This document shows positions 1-4,761 of a DNA stretch of 5,351 nucleotides, piece after piece. The stretch is from Frankiaceae bacterium (GTDB lineage: Bacteria > Actinomycetota > Actinomycetes > JAFAQI01). Both the position numbers and the translations under genes were made by a program. Each line of letters begins with the position of its first letter. The first letter of the stretch is position 1. Where the stretch lies: the NCBI GenBank assembly GCA_030840545.1, contig JAVEEH010000187.1, forward strand, positions 1-5,351, given 5' to 3'. Below the pieces are notes generated by a model that worked only from the letters and a program-made list of their open reading frames with translations, was not told the origin of the DNA and made no database searches.

Positions 1-33
1 ACGGGCCGTGGGGTGCCCACCCCTCATCTGCAC

Positions 34-39
34 GAGGAG
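34..39 (+). promoter_or_regulatory. Ribosome binding site for the beta-helix protein gene
   Basis: GAGGAG lies 10 nt upstream of the ATG at 50 and is a good Shine-Dalgarno match. It decides the start at 50 over the in-frame ATG at 8, which would lie upstream of this site. The gene's promoter probably lies left of the window. Confidence 0.7.
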
Positions 40-49
40 CTCTCACCGC

Positions 50-844
50 ATGTCCACCACCCTCTCCACCTCGACGGCGCGCCGCGCGGCGGCCTTCGCC
101 ACGCTGGCGCTGGCCGCCAGTGCCGGCATAGCGCTTGCCGGCCACGCATCGGCCGCCGGTTGCGCCGCAACCGACTACTCCGAGGACGGCCACGTCCTGA
201 CGGCCGCGATCGTTGCCGCCCCCGGCCAGGTCGTCAGCGGTCCGCAGGACGCGACCGGCTGCGACATCGGTGTCTACTTCGGCCCCGGCATCGACGGCTC
301 GGTCAACGGCGCGGTCATCGGTGCGACCGAGCTCCAGGCCCCGACCTACTACGGCGTGCTCGTCAACGGCGCAGCGGTAGACGTCACGAACTCCAGCATC
401 AGCAACGTCGGCAACCACCCGCACGACGGCACGCAGCACGGCATCGGGGTGGACTACCTCAACGTCCCCGCCGCCTCCGTCGCAAGCGGCACCGTCATGG
501 GCGACAGCATCACCGCCTACCAAAAGGGCGGCATCGCCGTGGAGGGCAACCGCGCCAACGTTTCGGTGCTCGGCAACACGGTGACCGGCCTCGGCCCGGT
601 TCCGTTCATCGCGCAGAACGGCGTGCAGTACAGCGACGGCGCAGTCGGCTCGATCGTCGGCAACGACATCAACGACAACTACTACACCGGCTGCTCCAAC
701 AAGGACGCAGCGAAGACCGGCTGCATCCCTTACGTCAGCACCGGCCTGCTGCTCTACAACATCGACCCCTCGTCGGTGAAGGCGTCGAACAACCACTTCC
801 GTGGCGACCAGCGCAACCAGTACATGGCTCCGGCCAAGGGCTGA
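50..844 (+). CDS. Secreted right-handed parallel beta-helix protein, function unknown
   Basis: Encodes 264 residues. I chose the ATG at 50 because GAGGAG (34-39) lies 10 nt upstream and because it places an export signal at the N terminus; an ATG at 8 in the same frame would add 14 non-signal-like residues. The signal has an Arg-Arg pair at 11-12, a hydrophobic stretch at about 13-30 and an Ala-x-Ala site ending at A35 (HASA/AG). The RR pair lacks a clear twin-arginine consensus, so Sec export is more likely. The mature part is rich in Gly, Asn, Val and Ile with irregular repeats of the type G-x-x-I/V-x-x-x-x-G-N-x-I/V, for example GNTVTG (175-180) and GNDIND (204-209), typical of parallel beta-helix folds seen in pectate lyase-like and other carbohydrate-active proteins. 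Four cysteines (C38, C71, C215, C225) could form disulfides. I see no catalytic signature that fixes an enzyme class. Fold assignment is by pattern; a polysaccharide-related role is inferred only from the neighbours. Confidence 0.85.
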   Translation: MSTTLSTSTARRAAAFATLALAASAGIALAGHASAAGCAATDYSEDGHVLTAAIVAAPGQVVSGPQDATGCDIGVYFGPGIDGSVNGAVIGATELQAPTYYGVLVNGAAVDVTNSSISNVGNHPHDGTQHGIGVDYLNVPAASVASGTVMGDSITAYQKGGIAVEGNRANVSVLGNTVTGLGPVPFIAQNGVQYSDGAVGSIVGNDINDNYYTGCSNKDAAKTGCIPYVSTGLLLYNIDPSSVKASNNHFRGDQRNQYMAPAKG

Positions 845-857
845 TCTGCAGCTATAA

Positions 858-900
858 GGCGGGCGGGTGGGGGAGCCGACAGGCTCGCCACCCGCCCGTC
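858..900. terminator. Strong GC-rich hairpin between convergent genes, likely bidirectional terminator
   Basis: Arms 858-870 and 888-900 pair over 13 positions with a single G-T wobble (859/899). After a small internal bulge (GG against G), GAGCC (873-877) pairs with GGCTC (882-886) around a GACA loop. The hairpin starts 14 nt after the stop of the beta-helix gene and lies 28 nt beyond the stop of the opposing epimerase gene. There is no T tract on either side, which is common for actinobacterial hairpin terminators, so function is inferred from stability and position. Confidence 0.75.
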
Positions 901-916
901 CTGCATCCAGATGCAG
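901..916. terminator. Small second hairpin downstream of the epimerase gene
   Basis: CTGCAT (901-906) and ATGCAG (911-916) form a perfect 6-bp stem with a CCAG loop, directly abutting the larger hairpin. Read on the minus strand it is the first structure met after the epimerase stop at 929, so it may assist termination from that side. It is weak alone. Confidence 0.35.
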
Positions 917-928
917 GCTTCGACCCGG

Positions 929-1513
929 TCAGCCAGCAGTCGAGGCGTCGTACGACGGAAGCGCGCCGGCGCTCTCGGCCTCGGCGAGAGTCGGTGCCGA
1001 GCGATCCTTGTCGGACAACAGCAGATCGCCGATGTCGCTTGGCCACGGCAACGCGAGGCCAGGGTCGAGCGGGTTGATGGCGTGCTCGACCGCCGGGTCA
1101 TAGGTGGTGGACACCAGGTAGGTCAGGTCGGCTGTCTCGGTCAGGGCACAGAAGGCGTGGCCGAGGCCCTCGACGATGAAGACCCCGGCGCGGTCGACGT
1201 CGTCCAGCCTGACCGCGGCATGCCGGCCGAACGTCGGTGACCCGGCCCGCAGGTCGATGACGACGTCGAGGACGGCACCGCGCGGGCAGTAGACGTATTT
1301 CGCCTGTCCCGGCGGCACATCCGCGTAGTGCACGCCACGCACCGTGCCGCGGCGGGAGACGGAGTGGTTGGCCTGCGCGACCTCGAACTGCCGCCCAGTG
1401 GCCTCGGCCAGCACGTCAGCGCGGAACCACTCCAGGAAGCTGCCGCGATCGTCGTCGTGCGCATGCGGCCGGCAGACCCAGGCACCCGCGATGTCGAGCG
1501 CTTCGATCTTCAC
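929..1513 (-). CDS. rfbC: dTDP-4-dehydrorhamnose 3,5-epimerase family protein (RmlC/RfbC-like)
   Basis: Encodes 194 residues, close to the usual 180-200 of the family. RmlC-type cupin enzymes epimerise C3 and C5 (or only one of these) of dTDP-4-keto-6-deoxyhexoses in the cytoplasm, the third step towards dTDP-L-rhamnose and related deoxysugars. Visible family motifs are D-D-R-G-S-F-x-E (21-28), Q-A-N-H-S (47-51), G-x-V-R-G-V-H-Y (56-63) with the presumed catalytic His62, D-L-R-x-G-S-P-T-F-G (87-96), G-H-A-F (118-121), Tyr132 and Tyr138 in the region of the family's active-site tyrosines, and S-D-K-D (167-170) holding the likely Asp partner of His62. After H-Y the usual Gln is Ala in ADVPPGQAKYV, a variant I associate with actinobacterial deoxysugar epimerases of the StrM/EvaD kind, so substrate and regiospecificity are uncertain. 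The GTG start at 1513 is preceded by AGGGTGG (1520-1526) at 6-nt spacing. No rmlA, rmlB or rmlD lies in the window, so a full rhamnose operon is not shown. Confidence 0.9.
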   Translation of the reverse strand: MKIEALDIAGAWVCRPHAHDDDRGSFLEWFRADVLAEATGRQFEVAQANHSVSRRGTVRGVHYADVPPGQAKYVYCPRGAVLDVVIDLRAGSPTFGRHAAVRLDDVDRAGVFIVEGLGHAFCALTETADLTYLVSTTYDPAVEHAINPLDPGLALPWPSDIGDLLLSDKDRSAPTLAEAESAGALPSYDASTAG

Positions 1514-1519
1514 GACGCG

Positions 1520-1526
1520 CCACCCT
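1520..1526 (-). promoter_or_regulatory. Ribosome binding site for the epimerase gene
   Basis: AGGGTGG on the minus strand sits 6 nt upstream of the GTG start codon (1511-1513). It supports this non-ATG start, which gives the normal RmlC N terminus. Confidence 0.6.
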
Positions 1527-1584
1527 AGTGCGGGCGCAGGCGCTCGCTCACGGGAGCAGACGACCCTGGCGGCCCTCCCCCTCC

Positions 1585-1654
1585 ACGATCATGACGTTCG
1601 CTGCAGCAAACCGCCCAATATGCCGGCCGAAACTGCGGCGAACGTCATGATCGT
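1585..1654. repeat. 22-bp inverted repeat with 26-nt loop in intergenic region
   Basis: Arms 1585-1606 and 1633-1654 are reverse complements over 22 positions with one mismatch (CTGCAG against CTGCGG at the inner end). The spacer 1607-1632 includes a short A/T-rich patch (AATAT). Each arm contains TCATGA (1589-1594 and 1645-1650) flanked by ACG- and CGT-type ends, so each arm is itself an imperfect palindrome. The element ends 16 nt beyond the stop of the minus-strand Gly-Tyr repeat gene and lies about 70 nt upstream of the epimerase start. It could be a terminator of the former (no T tract follows), a paired operator for the latter, or one copy of a dispersed intergenic repeat. The rest of 1514-1670 holds only the epimerase ribosome binding site and nothing else recognised. 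Confidence 0.7.
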
Positions 1655-1670
1655 TGCGAAGAAGAGGGGT

Positions 1671-2432
1671 TCAGTGGCGGCGAGCCTTCACGCGGTGGCT
1701 AGCCGAGCGCCCGGATGCGTTGACCGAGTCGCCGGCAATCACCGATCGGAACCGATAGGTCTTGCCACACGTGAGGCGGTGGCGCACGCGGTACTTGCCG
1801 TTGCTGTGGGTCCGCGCGTGGTACGCCGTCCGCCAGCCCGCGGCCCGGTGCCGCTGAATCGAGATCCGCCGGTTGGCCTTCGTGGGAAGGGTGGAGCCGG
1901 TGAACCTGACCCGGCAGCCGCTCAGGTGCGCGAGCTTCAGGCTGATCTTGGTGTGGACGGTCAGGCCGACGAGGTTGGAGGTAGCCGACGGACGACCGGC
2001 TTCAGCAACTGACACCGCGCGGAACTGCTTGTTCGTCAGGAACACCCCGCGCAGCGAGTAGCCGCCATTGGGGCCTGTGTGCCTGGTGCCGAACGTCGCG
2101 AACGGGCCGGACGGCACCCCGTTGACCACCGCTCGCTTCTGCAGGTTGATGGTGGCACCGGGGACCGGGCAACCGTTCTGCGTGAGCATGCCGGCCAACC
2201 GAACCGACCGTCCGGCGGTCGTCGAGGTCGGAGCGAGGGTCAGTGACAGGGCCGCGTTGCCGTAGCCATACCCGTAGCCATACCCGTAGCCGTACCCGTA
2301 GCCATATCCGGTGCATGCGACGTTGTTGATCGCCGGGTTCGTGTCACGGATGCTCGAGTAGGCAATAGCTGCGACCGCGAGTGCGGCAACTACCAACCAC
2401 GCTGTCAGTGGTCGTGCGATCAGTCGCTGCAC
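1671..2432 (-). CDS. Exported or membrane-anchored (Gly-Tyr)-repeat protein with two Ig-like beta-sandwich domains
   Basis: Encodes 253 residues from a GTG at 2432, preceded by GAGGGAG (2439-2445) at 6-nt spacing. An ATG at 2513 in the same frame would place 27 unlikely residues before the export signal. The N terminus is basic (R3, R7), followed by a hydrophobic segment at about 9-25 that acts either as a signal peptide (possible cleavage after A24) or as an uncleaved anchor. A short linker with C40 leads into eight Gly-Tyr dipeptides (42-57). The remainder looks like two tandem beta-sandwich modules: about 60-160, with V-P-G-A-T-I-N-L-Q-K-R and G-x-Y-S-L-R, and about 161-251, with I-S-I-Q-R-H-R-x-x-G-W-R-T and N-G-K-Y-R-V. 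These patterns resemble bacterial Ig-like or carboxypeptidase-regulatory-like repeats of surface proteins. Cysteines C88, C173 and C222 may form disulfides. The C-terminal half is strongly basic. No catalytic motif is seen; a structural or adhesive envelope role is inference. Confidence 0.82.
   Translation of the reverse strand: MQRLIARPLTAWLVVAALAVAAIAYSSIRDTNPAINNVACTGYGYGYGYGYGYGYGYGNAALSLTLAPTSTTAGRSVRLAGMLTQNGCPVPGATINLQKRAVVNGVPSGPFATFGTRHTGPNGGYSLRGVFLTNKQFRAVSVAEAGRPSATSNLVGLTVHTKISLKLAHLSGCRVRFTGSTLPTKANRRISIQRHRAAGWRTAYHARTHSNGKYRVRHRLTCGKTYRFRSVIAGDSVNASGRSASHRVKARRH
2262..2309 (-). repeat. 12-bp tandem repeat encoding (Gly-Tyr)8
   Basis: Four 12-bp units lie in tandem; on the coding strand the commonest unit is GGGTATGGCTAC, and each unit encodes Gly-Tyr-Gly-Tyr. 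Two units are identical and the others differ at the first glycine or tyrosine codon only (GGA for GGG, TAC for TAT). A following GGC AAC codon pair looks like a decayed further half-unit. Unit length is a multiple of three, so gain or loss of units would keep the frame. Confidence 0.95.
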
Positions 2433-2438
2433 CGGTGT

Positions 2439-2445
2439 CTCCCTC
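2439..2445 (-). promoter_or_regulatory. Ribosome binding site for the Gly-Tyr repeat protein gene
   Basis: GAGGGAG on the minus strand lies 6 nt upstream of the GTG at 2430-2432. It is the strongest ribosome binding site near this gene and decides the start. Confidence 0.7.
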
Positions 2446-2480
2446 GCCTGAATTGTTCGGGCAGTCTTCCATGCTGGTAC

Positions 2481-2509
2481 ACAGACAGCAACAGACAGGA
2501 CACTGTGTC
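2481..2509. promoter_or_regulatory. Direct repeat plus palindrome upstream of the Gly-Tyr repeat gene (possible operator)
   Basis: ACAGACAGCA (2481-2490) is followed immediately by ACAGACAGGA (2491-2500), matching at 9 of 10 positions with a helical-turn period. The second copy runs into the perfect odd-centred palindrome GACACTGTGTC (2499-2509). The block lies 49-77 nt upstream of the minus-strand start at 2432, where a promoter or operator is expected. No convincing -10/-35 pair was found on the minus strand. Regulatory function is inferred. Confidence 0.35.
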
Positions 2510-2579
2510 GCAAAGGCCACGTGACGTAAGTCGCCGCGCATCCGGAGCGCGTACTACCCCTACCGCAGCAAAACGATAC

Positions 2580-2625
2580 GTCGTGTCACGACTGTTGTAC
2601 GGCGAAGGGATGGTGTCGGCGACAC
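2580..2625. promoter_or_regulatory. Two odd-centred palindromes upstream of the flippase-glycosyltransferase gene (possible operators)
   Basis: GTCGTGTCACGAC (2580-2592) and GTGTCGGCGACAC (2613-2625) are each perfect 6-bp inverted repeats around one central base. Their centres (2586 and 2619) are 33 bp apart, close to three helical turns. The second overlaps the expected -35 position of the promoter-like hexamer at 2638. The arms share GTG/GTC elements with each other and with the palindrome at 2499-2509, but I do not recognise a known regulator's site. Confidence 0.35.
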
Positions 2626-2637
2626 GGGGAATCGCCT

Positions 2638-2643
2638 TATGAT
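2638..2643 (+). promoter_or_regulatory. Candidate -10 hexamer for the glycan-assembly operon
   Basis: TATGAT matches the housekeeping -10 consensus TATAAT at five of six positions and stands out in GC-rich DNA. Transcription would start near 2650, giving a leader of about 28 nt. No good -35 hexamer is present 16-19 bp upstream, where a palindrome (2613-2625) lies instead, which would fit an activator-dependent or repressible promoter. Confidence 0.4.
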
Positions 2644-2677
2644 CCGCGCCACCTCTGCAGGAAGCTGAGCCGTTTCG

Positions 2678-4759
2678 ATGGACATGCCCGACGTGTCACT
2701 GCGCTCGCGCATCGCGGGCAGCGGTTGGCTCGGCTCGGGCGGCTCGCTGTTCTTCTTCGCGACCGTCTTCGTGAACCTCGCGAACTTCGGCTTCCACGCT
2801 GCCGTGTCGCGCATCCTCGGCGCGAGTTCTTACGGCGCACTCGGGGCGGTGCTGTCCCTGGTGGTGGTTGCCTCCGTGCCTCTCGCCGGGCTCCAGCTCG
2901 CCAGTGCCCAGGCCCAGACGCGGGCCGAACCGGGGCGCTCCGCACGTCGCCTGTTGTCACGGACGCTGCTCGGCAGCCTGATCGCGGCGGCCGTGGTCGC
3001 GCTGGCGGCACCGCAGCTGGACAACTTCTTCAACCTGCCGTCGCCGGCGACCGTGTTGTGGCTGTCCGCGTGGCTCGTCTTCGCCGGACTGAGTGCAGCA
3101 GCCCAAGGCACCTTGATGGGCCGGTTCCGCTTCGGCGTTCTGGCTTTGGGGCTGGTCGTCGGGTCCGGCGCGACCCGGCTCCTGCTCGGTGTCGTGCTGT
3201 CGACCGCTCACAAAGGTCCGGCCAGCGCGATGGCCGCAACAGCCATCGGGCAAGCGGTCACGACGCTGGTGCTCCTCTTCCCCCTGCGTGCCGAGCTTCG
3301 AGTCCGCAACGCACCCCACGTGCCCCTCTCGTGGTTCGAAAGCTTGCTGTCGACAGCCGCGCTCACCGGGTTGGCGCTGCTGACAGGGATCGACACCCTG
3401 CTCGCGCGGCACTTCTTCTCCGCGCGGCTGTCAGGCATCTACTCGGGTGCCGCCGTCGCCGGGCGCATCGCGCTGTTCGCCTCGGGTGCGCTCGCCCTCA
3501 TCGCCTTCCCGCGCTTCGCCGTGGCCCGGACGACGAACCTCGAGCGGCGGCGCATCCTCATCCAAGCGCTGCTCGCCGTCACCGGGGTCGCTGTGGCAGC
3601 CGCGCTCGTGCTCGTCGCCGTCCCGCACCTCGTCGTCGACGTGCTCCTCGGGCAGAAGTACGACGAGTCCGCGAGTGTGCTGCGAATCCTCGGTCTCGAG
3701 GGCGCGTGCCTCGCCGTTCTCACCTTGGTCGTCTACTTCCAGATCGCCCGTCGATCTCGCCTCGCGCTCGTGGCGTGGCCGGCGTCGGGCTTGATCGCCT
3801 TGCTCACCTGGCTGCTCAACCCAGGGCCCAACGCGCTGGCCTGGATCGCCGCCGGGGTCGTCGGTGCAGTCACGGCAGTCAGCCTCCTCCTCGCACTCGT
3901 TGCCGGCCTGACGCCGCGCGCGGCCCGGCAGCCGCGCAGCATCACGGTGCCACCGCTGCGCAACCCGGCGGAGATCGACCTCACCCTGGTCGTGCCGTTC
4001 TTCAATCCGGGCGATCGGCTACGTCCCCATCTCGATGAGCTGGTCAAAGTCCTCGACCGGACCAACGTGACTTACGAGCTCATCCCTGTTGCCGACGGCT
4101 GCACCGACGGCAGCGACGCACAGCTGCACGGCCTGCCGCCGGACAAGGTGCGCCCCGTTGTCTACGCCGACAACCGCGGCAAGGGATCCGCTCTGCACGT
4201 CGGCCTCGCCGACGGACGTGGTCGCTACCTGGGCTTCGTCGATGCCGACGGTGACCTGCCCGCAGAGCTGCTGCGGTCGTTCGTCGGTGTGGCGTTTGCG
4301 GCCGAACCCGACCTGGCCATCGGCAGCAAGCGACACCCGGGCTCCAAGGTCATCTACCCGGAAAACCGGCGGATCTACTCGTGGGTCTACCAACGCTTCG
4401 TGCACCTGCTCTTCGGGCTGTCGGTGCGTGACACCCAGACCGGCCTGAAGATCGTGCGACGCGACGTGCTGGCCGCCGTGCTGCCACGGATGCTGGAAAA
4501 GCGTTACGCCTTCGACCTCGAGTTGCTCGTCGTCGCCCGCCGTCTCGGCTACCGCAACGTCATCGAGCTGCCGGTGGTCATCAGGGAGCGCATCAGCACG
4601 ACCATCTCGTTGCGTCAGGTCCGGCGAATCCTGCAAGACACACTTGCGATCTTCTATCGGCTCAGGCTGCTGCGCTGGTACGACGTCGAGCCCGAAGTCA
4701 CCCTCCTCGAGCCCGCGCACAGCACGCTCGAGCCTTCCGTCGCCTCCGGACTCGGTTGA
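2678..4759 (+). CDS. Fusion of polysaccharide flippase (MATE/PST-like) with GT2 polyprenyl-phosphate-type glycosyltransferase
   Basis: Encodes 693 residues. Residues about 20-410 form a polytopic membrane domain with roughly 12 hydrophobic segments (for example 52-78, 93-115, 152-175, 182-203, 255-278, 300-322, 335-355, 360-380, 386-410). Features include an early S-R-I-L-G-A-S-S-Y-G-A-L-G motif (44-56) and a G-x-K-Y-x-E-S-A-S-V-L-R loop (325-336), as in Wzx-like oligosaccharide flippases. Residues about 433-670 are a soluble GT-A glycosyltransferase of family 2: V-V-P-F-F-N (438-443), D-G-C-T-D-G-S (473-479), N-R-G-K-G-S-A (499-505), the metal- and nucleotide-binding D-A-D (522-524), and R-D-T-Q-T-G-L-K (584-591), the last typical of dolichyl- or polyprenyl-phosphate glycosyltransferases. 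The likely role is sugar transfer to a lipid carrier at the cytoplasmic face with translocation by the same polypeptide; sugar and acceptor are unknown. The frame is open throughout, with no stop or frameshift at the junction. An in-frame TGA (2666-2668) excludes an earlier start. AGGAAG (2659-2664) is a rather distant ribosome site (13 nt); Met3 is an alternative start. Confidence 0.9.
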   Translation: MDMPDVSLRSRIAGSGWLGSGGSLFFFATVFVNLANFGFHAAVSRILGASSYGALGAVLSLVVVASVPLAGLQLASAQAQTRAEPGRSARRLLSRTLLGSLIAAAVVALAAPQLDNFFNLPSPATVLWLSAWLVFAGLSAAAQGTLMGRFRFGVLALGLVVGSGATRLLLGVVLSTAHKGPASAMAATAIGQAVTTLVLLFPLRAELRVRNAPHVPLSWFESLLSTAALTGLALLTGIDTLLARHFFSARLSGIYSGAAVAGRIALFASGALALIAFPRFAVARTTNLERRRILIQALLAVTGVAVAAALVLVAVPHLVVDVLLGQKYDESASVLRILGLEGACLAVLTLVVYFQIARRSRLALVAWPASGLIALLTWLLNPGPNALAWIAAGVVGAVTAVSLLLALVAGLTPRAARQPRSITVPPLRNPAEIDLTLVVPFFNPGDRLRPHLDELVKVLDRTNVTYELIPVADGCTDGSDAQLHGLPPDKVRPVVYADNRGKGSALHVGLADGRGRYLGFVDADGDLPAELLRSFVGVAFAAEPDLAIGSKRHPGSKVIYPENRRIYSWVYQRFVHLLFGLSVRDTQTGLKIVRRDVLAAVLPRMLEKRYAFDLELLVVARRLGYRNVIELPVVIRERISTTISLRQVRRILQDTLAIFYRLRLLRWYDVEPEVTLLEPAHSTLEPSVASGLG

Positions 4760-4761
4760 TG
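4757..4761 (+). promoter_or_regulatory. TGATG stop-start overlap (translational coupling)
   Basis: The TGA of the flippase-glycosyltransferase gene (4757-4759) shares its A with the ATG of the GT4 gene (4759-4761). The preceding 20 nt contain no good purine-rich ribosome site, so reinitiation by terminating ribosomes is likely. It shows that the two genes form one operon. Confidence 0.75.

Noticed and set aside
10..23. Inverted repeat GGGGTG-CC-CACCCC at the left edge
   Set aside because: The loop is too short and the context is cut by the window edge; too little sequence to call an operator or upstream terminator.
8..49. N-terminal extension of the beta-helix gene from an ATG at 8
   Set aside because: The added residues are not signal-like, and the strong ribosome binding site at 34-39 lies downstream of that ATG and serves the ATG at 50.
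13..1077. Long plus-strand open frame overlapping the beta-helix gene and the epimerase
   Set aside because: Its product is an Arg/His/Pro-rich sequence typical of an out-of-frame reading of GC-rich DNA; it crosses the terminator hairpins and a well-supported opposite-strand gene.
1344..2012. Plus-strand open frame across the epimerase start, inverted repeat and Gly-Tyr gene end
   Set aside because: Antisense to two better-supported genes, no family motif, and it would translate through the 22-bp inverted repeat.
2262..2309. Possible CRISPR-like array
   Set aside because: Units are 12 bp, contiguous, without spacers, and lie in frame within a coding sequence.
2433..2513. N-terminal extension of the Gly-Tyr repeat gene from an ATG at 2513
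   Set aside because: It would bury the export signal behind 27 residues and run through the putative operator block; the GTG at 2432 has a clear GAGGGAG at ideal spacing.
4019..4720. Minus-strand open frame of 233 codons inside the GT2 domain
   Set aside because: Antisense shadow of a region with clear GT2 catalytic motifs; its product shows no recognisable domain.
2678..4759. Assembly error or frameshift joining two separate genes
   Set aside because: The linker (about residues 411-432) is a continuous Arg/Pro-rich stretch with normal codon bias, no ribosome site or start codon is evident just before the GT2 domain, and both domains look complete.
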